Assembly (NCBI GenBank): GCA_963709765.1 | Contig: CAVPXL010000005.1 | Span: forward strand, 62,001 to 126,000 | Reading direction: 5' to 3' | Source of the DNA: Roseitranquillus sp963709765 | GTDB lineage: Bacteria > Pseudomonadota > Alphaproteobacteria > Rhodobacterales > Rhodobacteraceae | DNA: 64,000 bases | Shown here: positions 37,172-46,125 of the stretch, in pieces | Layout of the letters: every line of letters starts with the position of its first letter | Position numbering within the stretch: position 1 is the first letter of the stretch | The notes under the pieces: generated by a model | The model's input: the letters and a program-made list of their open reading frames with translations, nothing else | Database searches by the model: none | Told to the model about the DNA's origin: nothing | Position numbers and translations under genes: made by a program

Positions 37172-37911
37172 CGCTCCAGCACCTCCTCGATCGCCCGCTC
37201 CACCATCCGCAGGCACGCGGGCGTCGAGAACCGGTGATCCGCCCCCTTCACCAGCGTCAGGCGCAGATCGCGCCCCTCGGCATGGTCAACCAGCCTGAGC
37301 GGCACCGACAGGTCCACATCCTCGTCCGCCGTCCCCTGCAACAGGCGCACCGGAAACGGCAGCGGCAGCGGATCGTGCAGGATCAGGTGCCGCCGCCCGT
37401 CCTCGATCAGCCTGCGCGTGATGACCAGCGGCCCGCCCTCGTATTCCGACGGCCGCTCGACGCGCCCCTCGTCGACCAGCGCGCGCCGCTCCTCGTCCGA
37501 AAAGCTGTCCCAGAACCCGTCCTCGGTGAAATCCGGCGCGGCGGCGATCCCCACAAGGCCCGCCACCCGCTCCGGCATCGCCCGCGCCAGCAGAAGCGCG
37601 ATCCAGCCGCCCATGGACGACCCCACCAGCACCTGCTTGCCCTCGGTCATCGCCCCGATCACCGCCGCGGCGTCCGCGGCCCAGTCGCCGATGCAACCGT
37701 CCTCGAACGCGCCCGGGCTCTCGCCGTGCCCCGAATAGTCGAATCGCAGGAAGGCCCGGCCCTGTGCCCGCGCCCAGCCCTCGAGGTGCACCGCCTTGGT
37801 GCCGCCCATGTCCGACCGGAACCCGCCAAGGAACACGACGCCCGGCCCCTGCCCCTTGACGCGGTGATAGGCCAGTCGCCGTCCCGATGCGGTCTCGTGG
37901 AATGTCGTCAT
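37168..37911 (-). CDS. Alpha/beta hydrolase (palmitoyl-protein thioesterase/lipase-like)
   Basis: 247 residues from the ATG at 37911. VVFLGGFRSDMGGTKAVHLE is the oxyanion region and FLRFDYSGHGES is a typical strand-turn. The nucleophile Ser is in VLVGSSMGGWIALLLA, the acid is in LQGTADEDVDLSV, and the catalytic His is in VKGADHRFSTP. It resembles the ABHD10-like esterase group. The longer upstream frame is low-complexity and rejected. Substrate unknown. Confidence 0.88.
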   Translation of the reverse strand: MTTFHETASGRRLAYHRVKGQGPGVVFLGGFRSDMGGTKAVHLEGWARAQGRAFLRFDYSGHGESPGAFEDGCIGDWAADAAAVIGAMTEGKQVLVGSSMGGWIALLLARAMPERVAGLVGIAAAPDFTEDGFWDSFSDEERRALVDEGRVERPSEYEGGPLVITRRLIEDGRRHLILHDPLPLPFPVRLLQGTADEDVDLSVPLRLVDHAEGRDLRLTLVKGADHRFSTPACLRMVERAIEEVLER

Positions 37912-38189
37912 GCCTCGCCCGTCCGTTGTACCCACCGGCGACGCGGATCGTGCCGCCTGTCGCGCCGGGCCGCAACCCGCGCTCTGACCTCGCAGGGCAC
38001 CGGTCCGGTGGGATCGGTCGGCCACCTGCGCCGCCGCCGCCGCCGGCCGACCGCCACCCGAGCAACGGCCAGGAATGCACGCCCGAGGATCCGGTCCTCG
38101 ACATGGAGGCGAGCTGCCCGCCCGGCTGATGCCCGCGCCACCCCGTCCGGGCCCCTTGACCGGCGGCGATGCGGCTGCGATCCGGCCCC

Positions 38190-38666
38190 ATGCTGATCCG
38201 TCCCGCCCGGCCGCACGACGATGACGCCCTCTGGCAGGTGCTCGCACCGGTCTTCCGGGCGGGCGAGACCTACGCCCTGCCCCGCGACATCACGCGCGAC
38301 GACGCGCTAGCCTACTGGCACGGCGGCGCCGTCCACCTGGCCGAGGAGGGCGGCACGCTGCTCGGCACCTCGACCCTTCGCCCCAACCAGAAGGGCGGCG
38401 GCGCCCATGTCGCCAACGCCGCCTACGTCACCGCCGAAGCCGCCCGCGGCCGGGGCGTCGCCTCCGCGCTCTGCGCCCATTCGCTGGACGCCGCGCGCGC
38501 CGCGGGTTTCCGCGCGATGCAGTTCAACTTCGTGCTGGCCTCGAACGACGGCGCCGTCCGCCTCTGGCAACGCCACGGCTTTGCCATCGCGGGCACGCTG
38601 CCCGGCGCCTTCGACCATCCGCGTCTCGGCGAGGTCGATGCTTTCGTGATGTACCGCCGTCTGTGA
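38190..38666 (+). CDS. GNAT family N-acetyltransferase
   Basis: 158 residues with the GNAT core: MLIRPARPHDDDALWQVLAP at the N-terminus, the acetyl-CoA loop AYVTAEAARGRGVASALC, then NDGAVRLWQRHGFAIAGTLP and a C-terminal strand. The acceptor is unknown. The frame begins earlier, but the family starts at this ATG. Confidence 0.9.
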   Translation: MLIRPARPHDDDALWQVLAPVFRAGETYALPRDITRDDALAYWHGGAVHLAEEGGTLLGTSTLRPNQKGGGAHVANAAYVTAEAARGRGVASALCAHSLDAARAAGFRAMQFNFVLASNDGAVRLWQRHGFAIAGTLPGAFDHPRLGEVDAFVMYRRL

Positions 38667-38858
38667 CCCCCGCCGCACGCGGAAGCGCCGGATGGGGGAC
38701 GCAACGCTCGTATACACACCGAGCTATACGCTGAGCAATACAGGCTGCAACTCACCCGATCCGGCCCGTCTTGACACATTCGGCGCGCTCCGCCACACCC
38801 GGCGCGACATACCCGCAACCGGGCGTTCCGTGGGCGCCAGACCGACGAGGAGGGCCAG

Positions 38859-40808
38859 ATGGCCGACCAGATCTCCCTGACATTTCCCGATGGCAATGCG
38901 CGCGAATATCCGCGCGGGATCACCCCTGCCGATGTCGCCGCATCGATCAGCAAGTCTCTGGCGAAAAAGGCGATTTCCGCGCGTATCGACGGCGCGCACT
39001 GGGATCTGCAATGGCCGCTCGAGGCGAGCGCGGCCATCGACATCAAGACCCTCTCCGACGAGGCTGAGGCGCTAGAGCTCATCCGCCACGACGCCGCCCA
39101 CATCATGGCCCGCGCCGTTCAGGAGCTCTGGCCCGACGTCAAGGTCACCATCGGCCCGGTGATCGAGAACGGCTGGTACTACGACTTCGACCGCGCCGAC
39201 CCCTTCACCCCGGAAGACCTTGGCGCCATTGAGAAAAAGATGAAGGAAATCATCAACCTGCGCGACGAGGTCCGGACCGAGATCTGGGACCGCCCGCGTG
39301 CGATTTCGTATTACGAGGAGCGCGGCGAGCCCTACAAGGTGGAGCTGGTCGAGGCCATTCCCGGCAACCAGCCGCTCCGCATGTACTGGCACGGCGACTG
39401 GCAGGATCTCTGTCGCGGCCCGCACTTCCAGCACACCGGACAGGTCCCCGCCGACGCCTTCAAGCTGACGAAGGTCGCCGGCGCCTACTGGCGTGGCGAC
39501 AGCAATCGCGCGCAGCTCCAGCGGATCTACGGCGTTGCCTTCCAGAATCGCCAGAATCTCAAGGATTACATGCACTTCCTGGAGGAAGCGGAGAAGCGCG
39601 ACCACCGTCGCCTGGGCCGCGAGATGCGCCTCTTCCACTTCCAGGAAGAGGCCCCGGGCATGGTGTTCTGGCACCCCGACGGCTGGACCATTTACCGCGC
39701 CCTCGAAGACTACATGCGCCGCCGCCTCACCGCGACCGGCTACCGCGAGATCAAGACCCCGCAGGTCGTCGACCGCAAGCTCTGGGAGGCGTCGGGCCAC
39801 TGGGCGAAGTATCGCGAAAACATGTACATAACCGAGATCGACGAGGAGCACGCCAACGAGAAGCGCACCAACGCGCTCAAGCCGATGAACTGTCCCTGCC
39901 ACGTCCAGATCTTCAATCAGGGCCTCAAATCCTACCGCGACCTGCCGCTACGCCTGGCAGAATTCGGCTCCTGCCACCGCTACGAGCCCCACGGCGCGTT
40001 GCACGGCCTGATGCGGGTGCGCGGCTTCACCCAGGACGATGCCCACATCTTCTGCACCGAGGACCAGATCGAGGCCGAGTGCGCGGCCTTCATCGACCTG
40101 CTCTCGACGATTTACCGCGATACCGGCTTCGCGAAGTTCGACATCAAGCTGTCCACCCGCCCGGAAGTCCGCATCGGCTCTGACGAGGCATGGGACAAGG
40201 CCGAACAGGCGCTCGGAAAGGCAATCCTTTCGGTGCGCAACGACTTCGAGGTGGACCCCGGCGAAGGCGCGTTCTACGGCCCCAAGCTCGATTTCAAGCT
40301 CACCGACGCGATCGGCCGGGAGTGGCAGTGCGGTACCTTCCAGGCCGACTTCATGCTCCCCGAGCGCCTTGATGCGAGCTACATCGGCGAGGACGGCGCC
40401 AAGCACCGCCCGGTCATGCTCCACCGCGCGATCCTCGGCTCGTTCGAGCGCTTCATCGGCATCCTGATCGAAAACTACGCAGGCAAGCTACCCTTCTGGC
40501 TCGCCCCGCGTCAGGTGGTCGTGGCCTCCATCGTTTCCGACGCCGATCCCTATGTCGAGGAAGTCGTCGCCGCCCTGCGCGCCGCCGGCCTGCGCGCCGA
40601 GGCGGACACCCGCAACGAGAAGATCAACTACAAGGTTCGCGAACACTCGGTCGGCAAGGTGCCAGTGATCCTCGCGATCGGACAGCGCGAGGTCGAGGAG
40701 CGCAGCGTGAACATGCGACGCCTCGGCGACAAGCAGACCAGCAGCCTGCCCCTCGACGAGATCGTGCCGCTCCTCCGGAAGGAGGCGCTGCCGCCCGACC
40801 TCGCTTGA
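38859..40808 (+). CDS. thrS: Threonyl-tRNA synthetase
   Basis: 649 residues: TGS domain (ISLTFPDGNAREYPRGI), the editing domain with HDAAHIMARAVQELWP and Cys near HGDWQDLCRGPH, and a class II catalytic core. Core motifs are EEAPGMVFWHPDGW, the zinc-site Cys in ALKPMNCPCHVQIF, RYEPHGALHGLMRVRGFTQD, and LDFKLTDAIGREWQCGTFQ. The anticodon-binding domain is at the C-terminus. It is preceded by a 192-base leader with no obvious riboswitch. Confidence 0.97.
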   Translation: MADQISLTFPDGNAREYPRGITPADVAASISKSLAKKAISARIDGAHWDLQWPLEASAAIDIKTLSDEAEALELIRHDAAHIMARAVQELWPDVKVTIGPVIENGWYYDFDRADPFTPEDLGAIEKKMKEIINLRDEVRTEIWDRPRAISYYEERGEPYKVELVEAIPGNQPLRMYWHGDWQDLCRGPHFQHTGQVPADAFKLTKVAGAYWRGDSNRAQLQRIYGVAFQNRQNLKDYMHFLEEAEKRDHRRLGREMRLFHFQEEAPGMVFWHPDGWTIYRALEDYMRRRLTATGYREIKTPQVVDRKLWEASGHWAKYRENMYITEIDEEHANEKRTNALKPMNCPCHVQIFNQGLKSYRDLPLRLAEFGSCHRYEPHGALHGLMRVRGFTQDDAHIFCTEDQIEAECAAFIDLLSTIYRDTGFAKFDIKLSTRPEVRIGSDEAWDKAEQALGKAILSVRNDFEVDPGEGAFYGPKLDFKLTDAIGREWQCGTFQADFMLPERLDASYIGEDGAKHRPVMLHRAILGSFERFIGILIENYAGKLPFWLAPRQVVVASIVSDADPYVEEVVAALRAAGLRAEADTRNEKINYKVREHSVGKVPVILAIGQREVEERSVNMRRLGDKQTSSLPLDEIVPLLRKEALPPDLA

Positions 40809-40995
40809 CGGATTGTCACAAAAATTTCGTCTACGACCGGAGGTGGAATCATTGCGTTTTCGCGAATTCCGCAGCAACGTGTCGCCGCGACTGAGATTCC
40901 AAGACCGCTCCCTCTTTGTGGGGCAGCCGGACGGACGACTTGGCTGCACGAACCGCTCCGCATGTTGCGGGCGGCACTGAGAAGGAGAGACGCGA

Positions 40996-41202
40996 ATGCC
41001 GACAGGCACCGTGAAATGGTTCAACACCACCAAAGGCTACGGCTTCATCGCTCCCGATGATGGCGGCAAGGACATCTTCGTCCACATCTCCGCCGTCGAG
41101 CGTGCGGGCATGACCGGCCTCGCCGACAACCAGAAGGTCGAGTACGAGCTGGTTTCCGGCCGTGACGGCCGCGAGAGCGCCGGAGACCTCAGGGCCATCT
41201 GA
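40996..41202 (+). CDS. Cold-shock domain protein (CspA family)
   Basis: A 68-residue OB-fold RNA chaperone: GTVKWFNTTKGYGFIAPDDG contains RNP1, and KDIFVHISAVERAG contains RNP2. AAGGAGAG precedes the ATG. The intergenic leader of 187 bases is long, as is common for csp mRNAs whose 5' UTR senses temperature. An intrinsic terminator follows. Confidence 0.95.
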   Translation: MPTGTVKWFNTTKGYGFIAPDDGGKDIFVHISAVERAGMTGLADNQKVEYELVSGRDGRESAGDLRAI

Positions 41203-41221
41203 GGCATCCCGACGAATTCGG

Positions 41222-41257
41222 AAAAAGCCCGGATGCGACGGCATTCCGGGCTTTTTT
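41222..41257 (+). terminator. Rho-independent terminator of cold-shock gene
   Basis: A stem of AAAAAGCCCGGAT and its complement ATCCGGGC-TTTTT (one mismatch near the loop) with a T6 tail, 20 bases after the csp stop. The A-tract on the left may also allow use from the opposite strand. Confidence 0.85.
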
Positions 41258-41373
41258 CATGTCTGGGCCGTATCTTGACGGTCCGCTGACGCGCAACGCA
41301 CGCAGGTCTCACGCGCGGTTGGCGCCTTGCGGGAGATCCTTGGAGCATCAGACCCGTTCCACGGAGATCCCGC

Positions 41374-41670
41374 ATGACACAGTTCCTCGCCCTCCTCGCC
41401 AGCTACTACGTCTGCGATGCGGCTGCCGCGACCGCGCATCTCGACCGGAAGATGATCGCGCGCTGCATCCAGACCTACCAATCGGTCAAGGTGCATTTCC
41501 TCACCGCCGCAGAGCGCAAGGCTCTGGCCGACGATCCGCTCGGCTTTGGCGGAGAGCACGGCAGCACTGCCTATCTCCGCTTCAAGGCCTGGGAAGAGGT
41601 CAACGCCGGACTGGTGGAGCGGATGAAGAGCCGCATTTCCACAGAAATCGTCGACGATACAGACGCTTAG
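41374..41670 (+). CDS. Hypothetical 98-residue protein
   Basis: Not recognised. GGAG precedes the ATG. The N-terminus is mildly hydrophobic (MTQFLALLASYYVCDAAAA). The remainder is helical with conserved-looking charged residues (LDRKMIARCIQTYQSVKVHF, then YLRFKAWEEVNAGLVERMKS). Its stop codon overlaps the stop of the opposing DUF2177 gene. Function unknown. Confidence 0.6.
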   Translation: MTQFLALLASYYVCDAAAATAHLDRKMIARCIQTYQSVKVHFLTAAERKALADDPLGFGGEHGSTAYLRFKAWEEVNAGLVERMKSRISTEIVDDTDA

Positions 41671-42065
41671 GAGAGCGCGCGGGTGATGACGACACCAGCG
41701 AAGGCGGCGCCGGCGGTCAGGATCGTGCCCCAGGTGCCGTCGATCAGGACCTGCGTCAGGGACCATTTTCGCAAAGTCGCAAAATTTGTAAATTCGTAGG
41801 TGCCGTAGGCGACGGCGCCGAGGAGCGCGCCGTTCAGGAGCGCGTGGGCGGGTGCGTCGGATCTGAGCGCCGGCCACGACACCAGCCAGCAGAGCCCGGC
41901 GACGTAGAAGAGATAGAACGCAGCCGCCGCGCCCATCCGGGGCGTGTCGAGCAGCCAGTCGCCGAGATGCCGCTCGAAGATCGGTTTTATAAGTAATTTC
42001 AGCGCGATGGCGTCGGCCGCCAGGAAGATTGTGGCGGTCGTCAGGTAGAGGACGAGGGGCTGCAT
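41667..42065 (-). CDS. DUF2177 family membrane protein
   Basis: 132 residues with four transmembrane helices (about 4-24, 48-67, 77-97 and 112-130). The DUF2177 motif GALLGAVAYGTYEFTNFATL is followed by RKWSLTQVLIDGTWGTILTA. I chose the ATG at 42065 because GGAGAG precedes it; the upstream open frame is Arg/Pro-rich and unlike the family. Function unknown. Confidence 0.9.
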   Translation of the reverse strand: MQPLVLYLTTATIFLAADAIALKLLIKPIFERHLGDWLLDTPRMGAAAAFYLFYVAGLCWLVSWPALRSDAPAHALLNGALLGAVAYGTYEFTNFATLRKWSLTQVLIDGTWGTILTAGAAFAGVVITRALS

Positions 42066-42127
42066 TGGGCTCTCCGGCTGCGGTTTATGAAGATACGGGC
42101 GGCCGGGGCGGATGGATCGCAATGGCG

Positions 42128-42544
42128 TCAGGCGGGGCCGAGTTCGGCCCGGGTCAGGCGGCAGGGTTCGCCGGAATAGAAGGTGTCGAGGAGGCGCGCG
42201 AAGACGGGGCCGCCGCCGGCCAGCTCGAAGAGGGTGGCGGTGGAGCGCAGCTTCATGCCGTCGATTTCCCCCATGATTTCCGTGATTTGCCTGTCGGGAT
42301 GGGCGAGGACCGCCTCGGCGCATTCGATCAGGCGGGGGCCGAGGATTGGGTCGGCGAGATAGGCCCGCGCCTCGTCCAGATCGCGGATTCCGTAGTGTTT
42401 CGCGGTCGTTGAGCGCCCCAGCGCGGCGAGCTGGGGGAAGATGAACCACATCCAGTGCGAGCGCTTGCGGCCCTGTCGCAACTCGGCGAGGGCCGTGGCG
42501 TAGGTCGTCGCCTGGGCATCGTGGAAACGGCCGAGATCGGTCAT
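42128..42544 (-). CDS. DUF1810 family protein
   Basis: 138 residues matching DUF1810 closely: LGRFHDAQATTYATALAELR, GRKRSHWMWFIFPQLAALGR, KHYGIRDLDEARAYLADPIL. The last part is IMGEIDGMKLRSTATLFELA. I chose the ATG at 42544, with CGGAG upstream. A cytosolic all-helical fold is likely; function unknown. Confidence 0.92.
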   Translation of the reverse strand: MTDLGRFHDAQATTYATALAELRQGRKRSHWMWFIFPQLAALGRSTTAKHYGIRDLDEARAYLADPILGPRLIECAEAVLAHPDRQITEIMGEIDGMKLRSTATLFELAGGGPVFARLLDTFYSGEPCRLTRAELGPA

Positions 42545-42630
42545 GCGGACTCCGGTTCTTGCAACTTCATGCAAAAATTTACCCCCCCAGATTAAACTTC
42601 CTACATGTTTGAGGGCCGAATATTAAAGGG

Positions 42631-42791
42631 GGTTCGCGGCGTCCCGGAAAAGGTCCGGTGGACCTTTTCAGCCGCGAACGCGCGGAGCGCCGGGAACGCG
42701 GGCCGGGGCATGGGCGTGGAGGGACGCGCCCGAGCCTTTGGGCGCGGTCGGGGCGCGTCGCGGTTGGCGGTTCATCTGGAAAGCATCGGAC
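42631..42791. repeat. Structured tandem repeat, copy 1
   Basis: A 161-bp unit. It opens with a two-level inverted repeat: outer arms GTTCGCGGC (42632-42640) and GCCGCGAAC (42671-42679), inner arms GAAAAGGTCC and GGACCTTTTC (42647-42656 and 42660-42669) with a 3-base loop. It ends at GAAAGCATCGGAC. Copy 2 follows immediately. The region has no credible gene on either strand. Confidence 0.75.
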
Positions 42792-42959
42792 GGTTCGCGG
42801 CGACCCGGAAACGGTCCGGGGGACCGTTTCAGCCGCGAACGGGCGGAGCCCCGGACGTAGCGGCCCGGGCGGGGTATGGGCGGTGAGGGGCGCGCCCGAG
42901 CCTTGGGTGGGCGCGTTCGGGGCGATTGTGGGGGGCGGTTTATCTCGAAAGCATCGGAC
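42792..42959. repeat. Structured tandem repeat, copy 2
   Basis: A 168-bp direct repeat of 42631-42791 with the same nested hairpin. Outer arms are 42793-42801 and 42832-42840; inner arms are GAAACGGTCC/GGACCGTTTC. Relative to copy 1, an A-T pair in the inner stem is replaced by C-G on both arms, so pairing is preserved. Two further hairpins follow at 42992-43008 (CCCTCCC/GGGAGGG) and 43019-43037 (CCCGGGC/GCCCGGG), before the nuclease stop codon at 43046. Confidence 0.75.
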
Positions 42960-43045
42960 GAATGCGGGACGGCGGGCGACATCGCCATGCGCCCTCCCGG
43001 GGGGAGGGTCGGGCGCGGCCCGGGCTGGTCGCCCGGGGCATATTC

Positions 43046-44521
43046 TCATTTCTTTCGCGCGCTTTCTATATTAAGAACATTCGCGGCGGGAATACGAGTA
43101 TGCACTTCTGCAGAACCCTCGATATGATCCTTTACCTTTTTGACCATTGCTTCAAACGAAGCTCGCTCGTGCTCCTTTAACTGCCATTTGTCATCGAAAA
43201 AACCTGTTTTTTCCTGCCCAGTTGTCAGAAATTTGTCACGAATATCATCCTTTTCTGACAGAATGATAAGAATTGAAGGCTCAGACGAGAAGACCATGCT
43301 GGCGTCCCTATAGTCATCCGCTTTATCTCGATCATAGACAGCAGCCGCTCGTAGGCCAAGCTCGAGAGAAAGCATGAGCCATAGCCGGATATTTCCCGCC
43401 CCGCCAGCGCCATATGAGAATAGCGGCAGGTCCGCATCACTCCCCTCTAGATAGTTCATAAAAATATGGACGTCTTCGGGGCCTTCCAAAAAAACTGTGG
43501 CGCTTTGAAAGAATATTTCCTTACTCAGATAGTCGAATAACCTCCGATTGACTCTGTCCTTAGTCGCAACTCTACTGACTGAATGAAGTGTTTTTTGAGT
43601 TGGCGCAAAGGGTAATGAATGGCCGTTAGAATTTTGCGCAATGCGATACAAGCGCACACCCGCAACAAGATCTTGCCAATCTACAAAATGCGGCGAATGT
43701 GTCGCTAGGATTATTTGACGAACTCTTGATTTTTCGCGGACCAGCCGGTAGAGGCGTTTTTGCCCGTCGGGATGTAGGGATAGCTCAGGCTCGTCTAAGA
43801 CGATAGGCACGTCATCCGGATAACCATGCAGAGCAAAGCAAATACGGAACACACTTACAACTCCGTCGCCGACATCGCCTATAGCATGCTCAGTCCCATT
43901 CGAGGTTATACAGATTATTCTATCTTGACCCGCAATTCTATCCGTGCTCCAATCTTTTAGGTCGGGCAAGACTGATCGCAACATTTCGTCGAACTTTTGC
44001 TTTGTTTTTGATTGAATAATTTGATTGAGCTGATCGCCTAATCCTTCGAGTTGGTTTTGACGGCGTTGTAGGGGAACGTCTAATTGACGTATGCTAACTT
44101 GAGCTGCAGGGTTATAGGTATCTGCCCAAGGTCGACGAGAAGGCACGTAGGCTATCAATGGGTACTCGCCTTGCGCAAACGTTTTATACGAAGTAGCGAC
44201 ACCATCAGACGCTCTTGTCAACTTCTTCTCAAAATATGCTGCTGCACTTTTCTCTAGTCCAAGCTTATAATCAAGTTGATCGTGCCTGAACTCAACTTCG
44301 AGAACGGGGTCCCTTCCTGCATGTCGGTCGAGCTTGTCAAATGGGACACTAGGAGACCCGTCAAAGGCCATAACTAATGCTCTGATGAGAGTTGATTTAC
44401 CGGAATTGTTTCGCCCCACCAACACGGTAAGGCCGAAACTGTTCTCGCTCGGTACGGCGAATTCAATACGATGTGCTTCGTAGTATGAGCGAAAGTGCCC
44501 GAATATTAATGCTCTAATCAT
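43046..44521 (-). CDS. OLD-family-like ATPase/Toprim endonuclease
   Basis: 491 residues. The N-terminal ABC/SMC-type ATPase has Walker A GRNNSGKST (residues 36-44), Walker B PIVLDEPELSLHP (about 239-251) and the H-loop in ATHSPHFVDW. The C-terminal Toprim domain has the catalytic Glu in TVFLEGPEDVHIF (E346) and the DxD pair in VYDRDKAD (D397, D399). This architecture is that of OLD-family nucleases, often found in anti-phage systems. No UvrD-like helicase adjoins it (so not Gabija-like), which suggests a lone class 1 type. Its ATG overlaps the thyX stop by 8 bases. Base composition is markedly A+T-richer than both neighbours, indicating transfer. Confidence 0.85.
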   Translation of the reverse strand: MIRALIFGHFRSYYEAHRIEFAVPSENSFGLTVLVGRNNSGKSTLIRALVMAFDGSPSVPFDKLDRHAGRDPVLEVEFRHDQLDYKLGLEKSAAAYFEKKLTRASDGVATSYKTFAQGEYPLIAYVPSRRPWADTYNPAAQVSIRQLDVPLQRRQNQLEGLGDQLNQIIQSKTKQKFDEMLRSVLPDLKDWSTDRIAGQDRIICITSNGTEHAIGDVGDGVVSVFRICFALHGYPDDVPIVLDEPELSLHPDGQKRLYRLVREKSRVRQIILATHSPHFVDWQDLVAGVRLYRIAQNSNGHSLPFAPTQKTLHSVSRVATKDRVNRRLFDYLSKEIFFQSATVFLEGPEDVHIFMNYLEGSDADLPLFSYGAGGAGNIRLWLMLSLELGLRAAAVYDRDKADDYRDASMVFSSEPSILIILSEKDDIRDKFLTTGQEKTGFFDDKWQLKEHERASFEAMVKKVKDHIEGSAEVHTRIPAANVLNIESARKK

Positions 44522-45446
44522 ACTTAGATCTAACCACTCCCTCAAACTCCCGCCATTCCCTTCCACTCATCGCGCTCGTCTCCTGCGTGACCTCCTCGCC
44601 CCGCAGCATCCGCCGCACACACTCCAGCGCCTGCGCCGACAGATGCGCCCCCCCCATCCGGTAGTCGCAGAACGCCCGCCAGGCGAAGGGCACCCAGGCC
44701 TCGACTAGCGCGCCGATGACGTCGGCGTAGGCGCGGATCTCCCACTGGGCGTGGGGGTCGGCGCGCAGGCGCAGGAAGTGGAAGAGGTTGTGCAGGTCGG
44801 TCTTCCAGTACCATTGCGTGTAGATGTTCATGGGCAGGTTCATGCGGGCAAGCTCGCGGGCGAGGCCCTGCTGGGGGGATCCGTCGGGTCGGGCCTGCGA
44901 GAGCATCGCCTCGTAATGGTCGTAGGCGCGGGTGCTGTCGTCGCGCAGGATGTCGAGGACGCGGGCGGCCTCGTCGCCCGAGAGGGTGTCGCCGCGGCCC
45001 TGGTTGTTCTGGGTGGACTGGGCGGCGAGCGCGTCCGGGGCGGGGATGTAGAACTCGCGGTCGAGGATGGAGTAGCGGGCGGAGATCTCGTTGACGTTGG
45101 CGGTGCGGTGGCGGATCCACTGGCGGGCCACGAAGACCGGGAGTTTGACGTGGAGCTTGATCTCGCACATCTCGAACGGGGTGGAGTGCCAGTGGCGCAT
45201 CAGGTAGCGGATGAGGCCCTCGTCGGAGGTGACGGCCTTCGTGCCGCGGCCGTAGCTGACGCGGGCGGCCTGCACGATGGCGCTGTCGTCGCCCATGTAG
45301 TCGACGACGCGGACGAAGCCGTGGTCGAGGACGGGGTGGGCGCGGTGGAGCGCGGCCTCCAGCCCCGGTGCGGTGGCGCGCAGGGTCTCGGCGGGCTGGC
45401 CGCGGGCGGCCGCGATCTCGGCGTGCTGGTCGTCGGTGAGGGGCAT
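44514..45446 (-). CDS. thyX: Flavin-dependent thymidylate synthase
   Basis: Makes dTMP from dUMP using FADH2 and methylene-THF. The ThyX signature RHRTANVNEISARYS is at residues 112-126. Other motifs are ARVSYGRGTKAV, HWHSTPFEMCEIK and NIYTQWYWKTDLHNLFHFLR. I chose the ATG at 45446 (GGAG upstream), giving 310 residues; the open frame upstream is unrelated. The acquired OLD-like gene is fused onto its 3' end by an 8-base overlap. Confidence 0.95.
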   Translation of the reverse strand: MPLTDDQHAEIAAARGQPAETLRATAPGLEAALHRAHPVLDHGFVRVVDYMGDDSAIVQAARVSYGRGTKAVTSDEGLIRYLMRHWHSTPFEMCEIKLHVKLPVFVARQWIRHRTANVNEISARYSILDREFYIPAPDALAAQSTQNNQGRGDTLSGDEAARVLDILRDDSTRAYDHYEAMLSQARPDGSPQQGLARELARMNLPMNIYTQWYWKTDLHNLFHFLRLRADPHAQWEIRAYADVIGALVEAWVPFAWRAFCDYRMGGAHLSAQALECVRRMLRGEEVTQETSAMSGREWREFEGVVRSKYD

Positions 45447-45582
45447 CGGCGGGCTCCGGGGTGGCGTGAGTTGGGTAACACTATATCTGCGGTTGCGGGG
45501 GATGGCGACCGCTAGATGCGGTGTCTGGCGCGTGGGGCGATGTGCGCTAGGCTCCTGCGCGATCGGCAAAGGAGCGAGACGC

Positions 45583-46011
45583 ATGAAAGTCAGGTATCTG
45601 CACACGATGGTCCGGGTGAAGGATCTGGAGAAGACGATGGAATTCTTCCGGCTGCTGGGGCTGGAGGAGACGCGGCGGATCGACAACGAGGGCGGGCGGT
45701 TCAGCCTGGTCTTCATGGCGCCGCCGGGGCAGCCGGAAACGCCGGTGGAGCTGACGTGGAACTGGGACGGGGACGAGGGGCTGCCGAGCGACAGCCGGCA
45801 TTTCGGGCACCTCGCCTACCGGGTGGAGGACATCTACGCGATGTGCCGGCACCTGATGGACAACGGGGTGACGATCAACCGGCCGCCGCGCGACGGGCAC
45901 ATGGCGTTCGTGCGCAGCCCGGACAACATCTCGGTGGAGCTGCTGCAGGAGGGCGACGCGCTGGAGCCGGCGGAGCCGTGGGCGAGCATGGAGAACACCG
46001 GGCACTGGTGA
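45583..46011 (+). CDS. gloA: Lactoylglutathione lyase (glyoxalase I, VOC fold)
   Basis: 142 residues. The four metal ligands of glyoxalase I are in place: His in RYLHTMVRV, Glu in PVELTWNW, His in FGHLAYRVEDI and Glu in ISVELLQEG. SRHFGHLAYRV is characteristic of the enzyme, which converts the methylglyoxal-glutathione adduct to lactoylglutathione. AAAGGAG precedes the ATG. Confidence 0.92.
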   Translation: MKVRYLHTMVRVKDLEKTMEFFRLLGLEETRRIDNEGGRFSLVFMAPPGQPETPVELTWNWDGDEGLPSDSRHFGHLAYRVEDIYAMCRHLMDNGVTINRPPRDGHMAFVRSPDNISVELLQEGDALEPAEPWASMENTGHW

Positions 46012-46125
46012 CGGCCAAGGGCGGAGCCGGAAGTGCGGCGCCACCCGTTCCCCGAGCGCGAACCATGGACGGATCGCGGTCGGGGTGCCACCCTGAGCCC
46101 GGGAGCCATTGCAGAGGGCGTGACC

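Noticed and set aside
38667..38858. Leader regulatory RNA (T-box-like) before thrS
   Set aside because: No T-box or ribosomal-operator-like fold could be recognised by eye; only short A+T-richer promoter-like sequence.
42631..42959. CRISPR-like array
   Set aside because: Only two copies of about 165 bp without short spacers; the units are adjacent and internally palindromic, unlike CRISPR.
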